A stretch of 64,000 nt of DNA from Micromonospora sp. WMMD812 (GCF_027497215.1 NZ_CP114904.1:1302001-1366000), one strand, 5' to 3'; counted from the first letter of the stretch, positions 7,983 through 16,860 are shown. Notes: generated by a model not told the origin, from the sequence alone. Program-made: numbers and translations.

Positions 7983-8324
7983 TCAGGCCACCGGTGTCGG
8001 TTCGCGGTGCGCCGGGGCGGCCGTCGCGCCGAGCATGCCCCGGCGGCTGGCCCACCGCTCGAACACCACGGTGGCGAACGGGGGCACCGCGCAGACCAGG
8101 GCCACGGCGGTCGCGAGCAGGCTCCACCGGTGCCGCCGGGCTACGGCGAGGACCAGCACCAGGTACGCGACGAAGAGACCGCCGTGGATCGGCCCGAAGA
8201 TCTTCACGCCGACCTCGTTGCCGGGCGGGCCGTACTTGACGGCCATGCCGACCAGCAGGCCGAGCCAGGAGCAGGCCTCGGCGATCGCCGCCCCGACGAA
8301 CAGTTTCGTCACCTTGTCGCGCAT
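7983..8324 (-). CDS. DUF3817 family integral membrane protein
   Basis: The 113-residue protein has the pattern of DUF3817: an N-terminal helix with the block [18 protein letters not shown], then [18 protein letters not shown], then a third helix ([20 protein letters not shown]). Family members are small three-helix proteins of unknown role. The start is either this ATG or a GTG six bases upstream, which is closer to AGAGG; both give essentially the same protein. A much longer upstream reading frame exists but overlaps the leader of the divergent ligase gene and lacks membrane character. The C-terminal tail is cytoplasmic and alanine/proline-rich. Confidence 0.8.
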   Translation of the reverse strand: MRDKVTKLFVGAAIAEACSWLGLLVGMAVKYGPPGNEVGVKIFGPIHGGLFVAYLVLVLAVARRHRWSLLATAVALVCAVPPFATVVFERWASRRGMLGATAAPAHREPTPVA

Positions 8325-8508
8325 CGACACCGCCACCACCTCTCGGGGCGCCATGTTAGCGGCGACGCGCCGGCCCGCCGGCAGGAACTGCCCGGACGCG
8401 ACGGGGATCACCCCGCGACAGGCTGGGTAGAGAAAGGGGTCAACGGGCCTTCCCCCACTTGCACTCGCGTGCGAGGTTAGGAGGACCAGCGGTGACAGGG
8501 TGGTGACC

Positions 8509-9987
8509 ATGGGCGAGGAAGTCGGTGTGCGGACCTTCAGCCGTGAGGATCGGGCCCGCTACCGGGACAAGGTCCGCCGGTGCCTGGACGTCTTCGCCGA
8601 GATGCTGCGCGAGTCCCGCTTCGACGTGGACCGCCCGATGTCCGGGCTGGAGATCGAGCTCAACCTGGTCGACGACGAGTCGCAGCCGACCATGCGCAAC
8701 GCCGACGTGCTGGCCGCCGTCGCCGACCCGAGCTTCCAGACCGAGCTGGGCCAGTTCAACGTCGAGATCAACGTGGCGCCGCGTCGGCTGACCGGCACCG
8801 GCACGGCAGAGTTCGAGGAGCATGTCCGGGCCAGCCTGAACGCCGCCGAGCAGAAGGCCCGCACGATCGGCGCGCACATGGTGATGATCGGCATCCTGCC
8901 GACCCTGCGGCCGGAGCACCTCACCGCCCGGACGCTCTCGGCCAACCCGCGCTACGAGCTGCTCAACGAGCAGATCTTCGCCGCCCGGGGCGAGGACCTG
9001 CGGATCTCCATCAACGGGGTGGAGCGGCTGGCGGTCACCGCCGACACGATCACCCCGGAGGCGGCCTGCACGAGCACCCAGTTCCACCTCCAGGTGAGTC
9101 CGGCGCAGTTCGCCGACTACTGGAACGCCGCGCAGGCCGTCGCCGGCGTCCAAGTCGCCCTGGGCGCCAACTCGCCGCTGTTCTTCGGCCGGGAGCTGTG
9201 GCGCGAGACCCGGATCCCGCTGTTCCAGCAGGCCACCGACACCCGGTCGGAGGAGATCAAGGCGCAGGGCGTACGGCCGCGGGTGTGGTTCGGCGAACGC
9301 TGGATCACGAACGTCTTCGACCTGTTCGAGGAGAACGTGCGCTACTTCCCGGCGTTGCTGCCGGTGTGCGACGCGGAGGACCCGGCCGAGGCGCTCGCGG
9401 GCGGCGGGGTGCCGAGGCTGTCCGAGCTGCGGCTGCACAACGGCACCGTCTACCGGTGGAACCGCCCGGTCTACGACGTGCTGCGCGGCCGGCCGCACCT
9501 GCGGGTGGAGAACCGGGTGCTGCCGGCCGGTCCGACCGTCCTGGACACCATCGCCAACGGCGCCTTCTACTTCGGGTTGGTCCGGGCGCTGGCCGAGTCC
9601 GATCGGCCACTGTGGTCGCAGATGTCGTTCAGCGCCGCGGAGGAGAACTTCACCAGCTGCGCCCGGTACGGCATCGACGCGCAGGTGTACTGGCCGAGCC
9701 TGGGCTACCTGCCGGTCACCGAGCTGGTGCTGCGCCGGCTGCTGCCGATGGCCCACCACGGGCTGGACCGGTGGGGGCTCGACCCGGCCGAGCGGGACCG
9801 GCTGCTCGGCGTCATCGAGCAGCGCTGCCTGACCGGGCGCAACGGGGCGACCTGGCAGGTGGAGACGCTGCACCGGCTGGAGTCCGCCGACCACCTCGAC
9901 CGACCGGCCGCGCTGCGCGAGATCGTCCGGCACTACGTGACCCTCATGCACAGCAACCGGCCGGTGCACGAGTGGCCGCTGCCCTGA
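8509..9987 (+). CDS. GCS2-family carboxylate-amine ligase (glutamate-cysteine ligase-like)
   Basis: The 492-residue protein belongs to the GCS2 fold, the family of plant-type glutamate-cysteine ligases and YbdK. Typical blocks are MSGLEIELNLVD near residue 45 (metal- and ATP-binding glutamates), GQFNVEINVAPRR near 82, THFHLQ-like TSTQFHLQVSP near 185, and HLRVENRVLPAGPT near 335. Actinobacteria usually make mycothiol rather than glutathione, so the product may be another gamma-glutamyl amide, and several family members make none. The ATG was chosen among three nearby in-frame starts because CAGGGTGG precedes it at a normal distance; GTG at 8500 is the main alternative. Downstream is a convergent acetyltransferase, nine bases from this stop. 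Confidence 0.8.
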   Translation: MGEEVGVRTFSREDRARYRDKVRRCLDVFAEMLRESRFDVDRPMSGLEIELNLVDDESQPTMRNADVLAAVADPSFQTELGQFNVEINVAPRRLTGTGTAEFEEHVRASLNAAEQKARTIGAHMVMIGILPTLRPEHLTARTLSANPRYELLNEQIFAARGEDLRISINGVERLAVTADTITPEAACTSTQFHLQVSPAQFADYWNAAQAVAGVQVALGANSPLFFGRELWRETRIPLFQQATDTRSEEIKAQGVRPRVWFGERWITNVFDLFEENVRYFPALLPVCDAEDPAEALAGGGVPRLSELRLHNGTVYRWNRPVYDVLRGRPHLRVENRVLPAGPTVLDTIANGAFYFGLVRALAESDRPLWSQMSFSAAEENFTSCARYGIDAQVYWPSLGYLPVTELVLRRLLPMAHHGLDRWGLDPAERDRLLGVIEQRCLTGRNGATWQVETLHRLESADHLDRPAALREIVRHYVTLMHSNRPVHEWPLP

Positions 9988-9996
9988 CCGGGCAGG

Positions 9997-10587
9997 TCAG
10001 GCCCCGGGCCCGTCCCACGGCGACGGGTCGTCGCGCAGCCGGCTGTAGAGGTAGCCGTCACGCCACCGCCCGGCACGGAACTCGCAGGCCCGGACCACGC
10101 CCTCCAGCCGGAACCCGGCCTTCTCCAGCGACCGCTGCTCGGGGATGTTCTCCGGGTGGGTGCCGGCCTGGATGCGCTGGGCCGGGCTGTGGGCGAAGAG
10201 GTAGTCGCAGATGAGCGCCTGGGCCCGCCAGCCGATCCCCCGACCGCGCCACTCCGGCAGCAGCGCGATGCCGATCTCCCAGTGCCGGGCCGTCCCGCCG
10301 TAGAGCCCCGAGCGGTAGCTGACGAATCCGGTGACGGCCGCTTCCGGGCCGACCTCGACGATGAGCCGGCCGTCCTCCTCGCCGAGCCAGCCGTCGGCGG
10401 CGAAGCGCCGTGCCGGCGCCCCGGCGTCGCGGAAGCCGCCCCAGTCCAGGCCGATCAGGCCCGGCTCGGTGAGGAACCGCCGGAACATCGCCAGGTCGGG
10501 CTCGGTCACCGGACGCAGGCGGACGCTCGTCCCGCCCCCCTCGTGCGCGGTGCCGGCCACGGACACCGGCGGGTAGCCGCTCTCCAC
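9997..10587 (-). CDS. GNAT family N-acetyltransferase (RimJ/RimL type)
   Basis: The product of about 196 residues is a GNAT acetyltransferase. The acetyl-CoA loop is LPEWRGRGIGWRAQ near residue 115, and the C-terminal block NIPEQRSLEKAGFRLEGVVR is the RimJ/RimL signature. Such enzymes acetylate N-terminal alpha-amines or small molecules; the target is unknown. The gene follows the ion channel gene so closely that their ends almost touch. A -10-like TAGCGT overlaps the channel stop codon seven bases before the chosen GTG. An in-frame GTG nine bases further upstream is the alternative if the gene is read only as part of the operon. Confidence 0.8.
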   Translation of the reverse strand: MESGYPPVSVAGTAHEGGGTSVRLRPVTEPDLAMFRRFLTEPGLIGLDWGGFRDAGAPARRFAADGWLGEEDGRLIVEVGPEAAVTGFVSYRSGLYGGTARHWEIGIALLPEWRGRGIGWRAQALICDYLFAHSPAQRIQAGTHPENIPEQRSLEKAGFRLEGVVRACEFRAGRWRDGYLYSRLRDDPSPWDGPGA

Positions 10588-10594
10588 GCTGGAC

Positions 10595-10600
10595 ACGCTA
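10595..10600 (-). promoter_or_regulatory. possible internal -10 element for a leaderless acetyltransferase message
   Basis: TAGCGT lies seven bases before a GTG start, the same arrangement as upstream of the PRC-barrel-like gene at 57866. It is inside an operon, so it would be a secondary promoter. Confidence 0.3.
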
Positions 10601-11545
10601 TCCGCCCACGGACCGGCCCGCCGTCCCGTGCCGGGCCGGCCCGTCCTCGCGGTCGATGCGCAGTTCCCGCTCCAGTTCGGCGATGACGGCGCGCAGGTCG
10701 TCCAGCCGCTGCGTGAGCGCGATCCGGTCGACCTCGTCGGGCACGCCGTCGCCGTCCTCGTCGTACCCGGGCGCCAGGCGCTCGGTCATCTCCAGCCGGC
10801 GCGCCTCCTCCATCGAGTTGACGATGACCGCGATCAGGATGTTGAGCAGCAGGTTCACCGTGATGATCACGTAGCTGACGTAGTAGAGCAGGGTCCACGG
10901 GGACACCGCCATGCCCTGCACGATGAGGTCCGGGAGCGTCTCCAGGGAGAGCAGCACGAACAGCGTCAGGAGGGACCGGCCGATGTCGCCGTACTGCTCC
11001 GGGTAGGTGTCCTTGAAGATCAGCCAGCCGGCCATGCCGTAGACGTACAGGGTCACCACGGCCAGCGCGAGGAACCCGGCGACGCCCGGGAGGCTCCGCC
11101 ACAACGCCGCCACGATCGTGCGCAGACCCGGGGAGAACCGCACCAGCCGCAGGACCCGGGCCACCCGCACCACGCGCAGCAGCGCCGAGTCACCATGCAG
11201 GCCGGGGATGAAGATCGCCAGGGTGACGAGGAAGTCGAAGATGTTCCAGCCGTGCCGGAAGAAGTCCAGTGGACGGCGCCCGTGGGCCAGCACCCGGACG
11301 GCTATCTCGGCGACGAACGCGGCGCGGAACGACAGCTCCAGCCAGTGCAGGGCGGGGCCGGCCTCGCCCAGGTGCCGGTACGTCTCCAGCCCGAGCACGA
11401 CGCCGTTGGCCATGATGAGGACGACGATCGCGATCTCGAACGGTCGTGACCGGACCGCGCGGGCGCACCAGTCGGCCAGCTGCGAGAAGCCGGTCGCCGG
11501 CGCGGCCGTGGGCCGGCGCTGGCGGGGCGTGCGCGTGCGACTCAC
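10598..11545 (-). CDS. voltage-gated cation channel (bacterial Nav-like) with acidic calcium-binding-type tail
   Basis: The 315-residue protein has the six-helix layout of a single-domain voltage-gated channel. S4 is an arginine ladder (RVVRVARVLRLVRF, about residues 115-128). The pore loop holds LSLETLPDL near 190, resembling the TLESW filter of NaChBac-type sodium channels rather than the GYG of potassium channels. After S6 (LLLNILIAVIVNSMEEARR) comes a cytoplasmic tail with DEDGDGVPDEVD near 262, which looks like an EF-hand or dockerin-type calcium loop, then a coiled coil (LTQRLDDLRAVIAELERELR) as in other bacterial channels. The GTG start overlaps the stop codon of a 20-codon leader ORF in a GTGA arrangement, so translation is likely coupled. 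The acetyltransferase gene follows directly. Confidence 0.85.
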   Translation of the reverse strand: MSRTRTPRQRRPTAAPATGFSQLADWCARAVRSRPFEIAIVVLIMANGVVLGLETYRHLGEAGPALHWLELSFRAAFVAEIAVRVLAHGRRPLDFFRHGWNIFDFLVTLAIFIPGLHGDSALLRVVRVARVLRLVRFSPGLRTIVAALWRSLPGVAGFLALAVVTLYVYGMAGWLIFKDTYPEQYGDIGRSLLTLFVLLSLETLPDLIVQGMAVSPWTLLYYVSYVIITVNLLLNILIAVIVNSMEEARRLEMTERLAPGYDEDGDGVPDEVDRIALTQRLDDLRAVIAELERELRIDREDGPARHGTAGRSVGG

Positions 11546-11604
11546 CGTCTCGTGAGCTTCGCCGCCGGCACCTCGTCACCCGGATCCTGTGTCGCGACGC
11601 GCAT
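11542..11604 (-). CDS. 20-residue leader ORF coupled to the channel gene
   Basis: ATG opens a 20-codon frame (MRVATQDPGDEVPAAKLTRR). Its TGA shares bases with the GTG of the ion channel gene (GTGA). A -10-like TAGGCT lies six bases before the ATG, so the message probably begins at or next to this codon. The channel GTG itself has no convincing ribosome binding site, which supports re-initiation from the leader. The peptide has no membrane or secretion character; its role may be purely translational. The alternative is that it is part of an untranslated leader. Confidence 0.45.
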   Translation of the reverse strand: MRVATQDPGDEVPAAKLTRR

Positions 11605-11610
11605 GGCGCC

Positions 11611-11616
11611 AGCCTA
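11611..11616 (-). promoter_or_regulatory. -10 element for the channel operon
   Basis: TAGGCT is followed by six bases (GGCGCC) and ATG, giving a leaderless transcript. The spacing is the same as at the arginase-fold and lysozyme-like genes. Confidence 0.4.
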
Positions 11617-11657
11617 TCGGCCGCCTGGAGGCACGGGAGCCCGGCGAGGTCGCCGGG

Positions 11658-12830
11658 TCAGACGGTGAGCACCACCTTCGAGCACTCGTCCTGCTTCTTC
11701 TGGAAGATCCGGTAGCCCTTCGGCGCGTCGTCGAGCGACATCCGGTGGCTGACGACGAAGCTCGGGTCGATGTCCCCCCGCCGGATCCGGTCCAGCAGCG
11801 GGCGGGTGTAGCGCTGCACGTGGCACTGTCCGGTCCGCATGGTCAGCGACCGGTTCATGAACGCCCCCATCGGGAACTTGTCGACCACGCCGCCGTACGC
11901 ACCCACCACCGAGACCACGCCACCGCTGCGGCAGGCCAGGATCGCCTGGCGCAACGCGGACGGACGCTCGGTCTCCAGACGGACCGACTGCTTCGTCCGG
12001 TCGTACGCCTGGATGGCGGCGTTGCCGTGGTGCCCCTCCAGACCGACGGCGTCGATGCAGGCGTCCGGGCCGCGGCCGGCGGTCAGCGCGTTGAGCGCGT
12101 CCTGCACGTCGGTCTCCTCGTAGTTGACGGTCTCCGCGCCGACGTGTTCCCGCGCCAGCCCCAGCCGGTACGGATACCGGTCGATGACGATCACCCGTTC
12201 CGCGCCGAGCATCCGCGCGCTGGCAGCGGCGAACAGCCCGACCGGGCCGGCGCCCCAGACCGCGACCACGTCGCCGGGATTGATGTCGCACATCTCGGCG
12301 CCCATGTAGCCGGTGGGGAACACGTCGGCGAGCAGCACCGCCTGCTCGTCGGGCACCTCGTCGGGCACCTTCAACGGCCCGACGTCGGCGAACGGCACCC
12401 GGACGTACTCGGCCTGGCCGCCGGCGTACCCGCCGAGCAGGTGGCTGTAGCCGAAGAGGCCGCCCGGTGAGTGCCCGAGGAGCTTCTCGGCGATGCCGGC
12501 GTTCGGGTTGGAGTTCTCGCAGACCGAGTAGAAGCCGCGCTGGCAGGAGGTGCAGTGCCCGCAGGCAATCGGGAAGGGGACCACCACCCGGTCGCCCGGG
12601 CGCAGGTTGCGGACCTGCGGGCCGACCTCGACCACCTCGCCCATGAACTCGTGGCCGAGGATGTCGCCCTTGCGCATGGCGGGGATGTAGCCGTGGTAGA
12701 GGTGCAGGTCCGAGCCGCAGATGGCGGTCGTGGTGACCCGCACGATGGCGTCCCGGGCGTTCATGATCGTCGGGTCGGGCACGTCGACGACCTTGACGGT
12801 GTCCTTGCCCATCCAGGCGACGGCCTTCAT
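11658..12830 (-). CDS. zinc-dependent alcohol dehydrogenase (formaldehyde dehydrogenase-like MDR)
   Basis: The 390-residue protein is a medium-chain dehydrogenase/reductase. The catalytic zinc ligands are C38 (TAICGSDLH) and the GHEFMGE histidine near 60. The structural zinc lobe is CGHCTSCQRGFYSVC near residue 91. The Rossmann motif is VWGAGPVGLFAAAS near 190, ending at an aspartate (IDRYPYR) that favours NAD. The long insert and the KVVLTV end are typical of glutathione-independent formaldehyde dehydrogenase-like enzymes; the actual alcohol or aldehyde is unknown. It is the second gene after the SRPBCC protein, 25 bases apart on the same strand. Confidence 0.9.
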   Translation of the reverse strand: MKAVAWMGKDTVKVVDVPDPTIMNARDAIVRVTTTAICGSDLHLYHGYIPAMRKGDILGHEFMGEVVEVGPQVRNLRPGDRVVVPFPIACGHCTSCQRGFYSVCENSNPNAGIAEKLLGHSPGGLFGYSHLLGGYAGGQAEYVRVPFADVGPLKVPDEVPDEQAVLLADVFPTGYMGAEMCDINPGDVVAVWGAGPVGLFAAASARMLGAERVIVIDRYPYRLGLAREHVGAETVNYEETDVQDALNALTAGRGPDACIDAVGLEGHHGNAAIQAYDRTKQSVRLETERPSALRQAILACRSGGVVSVVGAYGGVVDKFPMGAFMNRSLTMRTGQCHVQRYTRPLLDRIRRGDIDPSFVVSHRMSLDDAPKGYRIFQKKQDECSKVVLTV

Positions 12831-12855
12831 CGTCGTCCCTCCTCGCGTCGCACGG

Positions 12856-13812
12856 TCAGCGCCGGTGGCCGTTCGGCAGGGGCTGGGCGGGGCGCTGCAT
12901 GACCTGCTGCCGCACGGAGATCCCGTCCGGGCTGCCCTCGGAGCGGACCACCTCGCCGGTCTCCAGCACCTGCTTGAACCGGCGCAGGTCGTCGCGGACC
13001 TGCTGCTCGGGGGCCTCGCCGAAGAGCTTGGCCACGGCGCGGCCGAGCGCTCCGGCCGGAGGCGCGTAGCCGAGTTGCACCCGTACCTCGGTGCCCCGGT
13101 CGCCCGGGGCGGGCACGAACCGGACCCGGCCGGCGTTCGGCACCTGGGCGCCGGGCAGCGACCGCCACGCGATCGACCGGTTCGGCTGGTCGTCGAGGAT
13201 CTCCGCGTCCCACTCGATGCGGCGACCGGCCGGGCCGTGGGCGGTCCAGTGCGACCGCCGCAGGTCCTCGGCGCGGACCGACTCGAGGTGCGACATGAAC
13301 CGGGGCAGGTTCTCCACGTCGCGCCAGTAGCGGTACGCCTCGGCCGGCGAGCGGTTCACCGTCACCCCGATGTCGATCCGGATCATCCGGGCGCGGGCTC
13401 GTTGGGCGCGGACGGCACCGACCGCGGCGAGCACGTCGACGGCGGTGATCCCGGCGATCACCGCCGTCGTGAGGGCCACCCGGCGGCGCCGTTCGCCCTC
13501 CCGGTCGGCCAGGGCCCGGGCGAGCAGGGTCAGGTCCAGGACGTCGCCGGCCACCCGGCTCCACGCCCAGCCGGCCGCCCGACGGCCCGCGATGAGCCCG
13601 CTGGCGTGCCCCAGCTCGCGGGCGCCGAGGGCCGGGATGACGACGCGGGCGGCGGGCGAGTCGTCCACACCGGTCAGTCGGGCGAGTCGGCCGGCGGCCG
13701 CGATCGTGCCGGCTCCGAGGGCGAGGCTCAGCCAGCCGAGCGCGCGGGCCAGCCGGGGCTCGCCGCCCGGGTCGTCCAGCTCGGGCAGGAGCACTCCGTC
13801 GATGCGCTTCAC
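12856..13812 (-). CDS. SRPBCC family (cyclase/dehydrase-like) protein with N-terminal membrane helices
   Basis: The 318-residue protein has two or three hydrophobic segments in its first 125 residues (ALGWLSLALGAGTIAAAGRL; VALTTAVIAGITAVDVLAAV). A polyketide cyclase/START-like domain follows, with the hallmark VNRSPAEAYRYWRDVENLPR near residue 150 and IEWDAEILDDQPNRSIAWRS near 205. Such domains bind hydrophobic ligands; membrane-anchored versions are common in actinobacteria and have no known substrate. The GTG was chosen because GGAGGGACCGAG lies directly upstream; the much longer open frame beyond it runs into the divergent secreted-protein gene. It probably forms an operon with the alcohol dehydrogenase behind it. 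Confidence 0.8.
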   Translation of the reverse strand: MKRIDGVLLPELDDPGGEPRLARALGWLSLALGAGTIAAAGRLARLTGVDDSPAARVVIPALGARELGHASGLIAGRRAAGWAWSRVAGDVLDLTLLARALADREGERRRRVALTTAVIAGITAVDVLAAVGAVRAQRARARMIRIDIGVTVNRSPAEAYRYWRDVENLPRFMSHLESVRAEDLRRSHWTAHGPAGRRIEWDAEILDDQPNRSIAWRSLPGAQVPNAGRVRFVPAPGDRGTEVRVQLGYAPPAGALGRAVAKLFGEAPEQQVRDDLRRFKQVLETGEVVRSEGSPDGISVRQQVMQRPAQPLPNGHRR

Positions 13813-14097
13813 CTCGGTCCCTCCGCTCGGCGCGGGGCCGCCGACGGTCCGGCGGCGTGGCGGTGACGCCGCCACCGTGACGCTATGCGGTACGGCGGCT
13901 CGGTGTGCCCGGTTCGGGAGAGAACATCCGGTACGCCGGTGACGGGCTCGTGCGGGAGACGCGCCGGGGACGCGCTTGCGGGTGACGGCAGCGGAGATGA
14001 GGGCGATTCGGTCGTTGCTCACATTCGCCTGGCCTAGCATTCGCGGCAGACGTCCGAATTGTCCGGGCGTCGGCCACTTTCGACCATGGAGGGGCAG

Positions 14098-14820
14098 ATG
14101 GCACGCCGTACGCTTCGGACGCTGGTCTCGGCGCTCGCCACCGGCGTGATCGCCATCGGCGTGATGACACCGGGCTCGGCCGGCGCCCCTCCGCCTCCGC
14201 CAACCCCGACCGGTGGCGCCACGCCCGCCGGGCGGCCCGGGCCGGAGGAGCCCCGGCCGCCTCTGCTCCCAGCGGACTTCCGCGGCACGGGCCGCTACAT
14301 CGTCCGCGATCTCGGGATCGACGTCCCGTTCAGCTGGCAGGGCCGGGGCGGGGACAGCCAGATGATCGCCGGGGGCCCGAACCACCCGATCTGGTTCACG
14401 AACCTGATCTACAAGAACACGCTCTACACGCTCACCTACAAGTGGCCGAACATCCCGCTGGAACCGCCACGCCCCTGCGACCGGGTGGGGTTCTTCAACC
14501 GCCAGATGTTGAACGACCTGCTGAAGACCTCGCGCTACGTCGGACCGGAGATCCTGCAGGGGAACAGGGACCGGCACGTCGACCACTGGCGGGTCGGTGT
14601 CGTCGGCGGCTCCACCCAGCCGGGCGAGGCCATCCGGTTCCCGATCGCGCTGGGCGACGTCTACGTCGACCAGAAGGATCCGAGCCGGTGGTGGCAGGGG
14701 TTGCAGTTCGGCTTCCAGAACCTCTTCGACCCCGCGCTGGACGAGTGGTTCACGATGTCGACGTTCACCCACCAGCCGGGGCAGGTCACGCTCCCCGACC
14801 GGTGCCCGCCACCCTTGTAG
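14098..14820 (+). CDS. secreted protein of unknown function
   Basis: The 240-residue product starts with a classical Sec signal peptide (MARRTLRTLVSALATGVIA, cleavage near SAGAP). A proline-rich linker (PPPPPTPT) leads to a globular domain of about 180 residues. The mature part is rich in aromatic residues (WFTNLIYKNTLYTLTYKW; WWQGLQFGFQNLF), suggesting a beta-rich extracellular fold. I do not recognise a family. The ATG has GGAGGGGC directly upstream. A -10-like TAGCAT is 58 bases before the start. The gene is convergent with the S33 peptidase, 15 bases away, with no obvious hairpin between them. Confidence 0.7.
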   Translation: MARRTLRTLVSALATGVIAIGVMTPGSAGAPPPPPTPTGGATPAGRPGPEEPRPPLLPADFRGTGRYIVRDLGIDVPFSWQGRGGDSQMIAGGPNHPIWFTNLIYKNTLYTLTYKWPNIPLEPPRPCDRVGFFNRQMLNDLLKTSRYVGPEILQGNRDRHVDHWRVGVVGGSTQPGEAIRFPIALGDVYVDQKDPSRWWQGLQFGFQNLFDPALDEWFTMSTFTHQPGQVTLPDRCPPPL

Positions 14821-14835
14821 CTGGTCGCGCCGTCC

Positions 14836-16194
14836 TCACGCCTCGTCGCGGACCATCCGGATCAGCCGGTCGAGGACGCGCCCGTCGCTCACCCGCAGGC
14901 CGTCGTGCTCGTACTCGTTGGTGATCCAGGGGCGCAGACCGCGCACCGATCGCGCGGTGGCCAACGAGTCCTCGGTGTCGACGTACATGTCGTCGTGGTA
15001 GACGGCGGCGGCCACCGGCACCTCGTTGCGCGCCAACTGCCGCGGGTCGTACAGGTCCGGCCACTCCTCACGGCGCGCCAGCAGGTCGGCCACCTCACGC
15101 AGCGGGGCCAGCGCCGGGTCGGTGGCGAACATCCAGGGGTAGATCATCTCACCGGTCAGCAGCACCGGCCGGTCCTCCGCCAGCGCCCCGTCGACGTCGA
15201 ACTGCGGGAACTCGGCGCGTACCGCCTCGGCCGCCCATCCGGTGGCCTGCGGGGTCACCGACCGCTGCCCGTAGATCGACTCGTGCAGCAGCGCGTAGAG
15301 CGGGCGGCCCGCGTACGAGAGGTGGCTCTGCACCTCGGCGAGGAACGGATCGGAGAGCTGACGCTCGGACACGCCGGCCACGAAGGCGTCTTCGAGCAGG
15401 TAGTGCAGCGTGTGCGAACCGTTGCCGGTGCCCAGCGTGATGCCGAGCGCCTGGAACGCCTCGGCGCTCAGCAGCCCGCCGCCGGGCAGCCGCACCTCCC
15501 GCTCCCGCAGGTGCCGCACGATCGCGCGGACGGTCTCGACGTCCTCCGGGTAGCGCGCGTAGTGCGCCTCGACCTTCCGCCGCACGCGCGGGTAGGCGGC
15601 CCGGTAGACGTCCTGCGCCGTGCTGCGCAGGCCGGGGAGGCCGCCGGTCACGAAGGCCTCACGGACGCCGCCGGGCGCGTACGACAGGTAGGTGAGGGTG
15701 CAGAAGCCGCCGTAGCTCTGACCGAGCAGGCTCCACCGGCCGTCCTCGCCGAGCAGTTCCCGGCGGATCAGCTCGCAGTCCCGGACGATCGAGTCGGCTC
15801 GGAAGTGCGCCAGGTACTCGGCCTGCGCGGCGGCGTCGCCCCGTCCTGGCAGCGTCTGCCGGCCGGCGGGGGTGGAGCGGCCGGTGCCCCGCTGGTCCAG
15901 CAACAGCACCCGGTAGTCGTTCAGCGCCCGGTCCAGCCAGCTGTCCCGGCCTACCGGCCGCGGCGAGCGACCCCCGGGCCCACCCTGCAGGAAGAGCAGC
16001 CAGGGCAGCGGGTCGCGCTCCCGGCCGGCGGCCACGACCTCGCGGGCGTACACCTCGATCCGCTCGCCGGCCGGGTCCGCGTGGTCGAGCGGCACGTGGA
16101 AGCGGTGGTCGGTGATGACGGTGCCTGGCTGGCGGTAGGTCGGCACGGGTCGCCTTCCGGGAAGATGCGATGAGGTGTGCGCGGGTGCGTTCAC
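14836..16194 (-). CDS. S33 family alpha/beta hydrolase, proline iminopeptidase-like
   Basis: The 452-residue enzyme has the alpha/beta hydrolase signatures of peptidase family S33. The oxyanion loop is FLQGGPGGRSPRP near residue 68, LLDQRGTGRS near 97, and the nucleophile elbow is GQSYGGFC near 158. A long cap domain follows and a C-terminal histidine is seen in NEYEHDGLR near 431. Family members release N-terminal proline or act on related amides and esters. No signal peptide is visible, so it is cytoplasmic. The GyrI-like gene ends six bases upstream on the same strand, so the two are almost certainly cotranscribed. Confidence 0.85.
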   Translation of the reverse strand: MNAPAHTSSHLPGRRPVPTYRQPGTVITDHRFHVPLDHADPAGERIEVYAREVVAAGRERDPLPWLLFLQGGPGGRSPRPVGRDSWLDRALNDYRVLLLDQRGTGRSTPAGRQTLPGRGDAAAQAEYLAHFRADSIVRDCELIRRELLGEDGRWSLLGQSYGGFCTLTYLSYAPGGVREAFVTGGLPGLRSTAQDVYRAAYPRVRRKVEAHYARYPEDVETVRAIVRHLREREVRLPGGGLLSAEAFQALGITLGTGNGSHTLHYLLEDAFVAGVSERQLSDPFLAEVQSHLSYAGRPLYALLHESIYGQRSVTPQATGWAAEAVRAEFPQFDVDGALAEDRPVLLTGEMIYPWMFATDPALAPLREVADLLARREEWPDLYDPRQLARNEVPVAAAVYHDDMYVDTEDSLATARSVRGLRPWITNEYEHDGLRVSDGRVLDRLIRMVRDEA

Positions 16195-16200
16195 TCGTGG

Positions 16201-16860
16201 TCAGCTCCCCGGCTGGGCCGGCGTCGCCGCGCCGGGTGCGGCCTCGGTGGTGACCGGCTGCCGGAGGATGGTCCGACGCTTCTCCGGTGCGACCCTGCGG
16301 AAGTCGCTGAGATAGATCTCGTGGTGCGTGCCGACCAGGCGAAACCCCTGGTTGGGGATGACCTCGTGATGCAGTTGCGCGAGCACGTCCGCCTCGTCGT
16401 CGAAGGAACCGATGTGCAGCGTCTGCACGCATCGCCCCTCGGACAGCGTCTCCAGATGAACATCATCCAGGCGCGCCGGCTGGTTCTTCGCCCGAACTTG
16501 CTCGACAACGGTGCTGAACATGGTCTGGTCGATCCAGTCCGGGACCATGAGCATCAGCGTCCAGTGCCACCGCGACTTGTCCCGCGCCACCGTGAAGGAG
16601 GCCATGTCCTCGGCCCACCACAGACCTTCCAGCGGCGGGACGACATAGTCGCGCCCGAGGTCTCGCTTGCTGGCGAACTTCAGCTTGTACGCCACCGGAT
16701 AGAGCGCTTCGACCGCCTCGGTGAAGGCGGGCGAGGTGTTGGGGTCGCCGTGGCCGTCGATCATGAGATATCGCATGTCGGGCACGTCCACCACCCGGAA
16801 CCGGCCCTGTTGTGCCCGGTAGGCGTCGAGGGTCTTCCTGAAGTCGGTCTTGTTCGTCAT
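16201..16860 (-). CDS. GyrI-like small-molecule-binding domain protein
   Basis: The 219-residue protein matches the GyrI-like group of standalone effector-binding proteins. Characteristic blocks are PDMRYLMIDGHGDPNTSPAF near residue 25, YVVPPLEGLWWAED near 73, and the C-terminal GFRLVGTHHEIYLSDFRRV. GyrI/SbmC-like folds bind hydrophobic compounds or protect gyrase; standalone actinobacterial members have no proven role. Base composition is slightly less GC-rich than its neighbours. TTGACG lies 19-24 bases before the ATG, but no -10 follows within a fitting distance. It sits between the treZ gene, 26 bases upstream, and the S33 peptidase, so it may be the tail of the trehalose operon. Confidence 0.8.
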   Translation of the reverse strand: MTNKTDFRKTLDAYRAQQGRFRVVDVPDMRYLMIDGHGDPNTSPAFTEAVEALYPVAYKLKFASKRDLGRDYVVPPLEGLWWAEDMASFTVARDKSRWHWTLMLMVPDWIDQTMFSTVVEQVRAKNQPARLDDVHLETLSEGRCVQTLHIGSFDDEADVLAQLHHEVIPNQGFRLVGTHHEIYLSDFRRVAPEKRRTILRQPVTTEAAPGAATPAQPGS

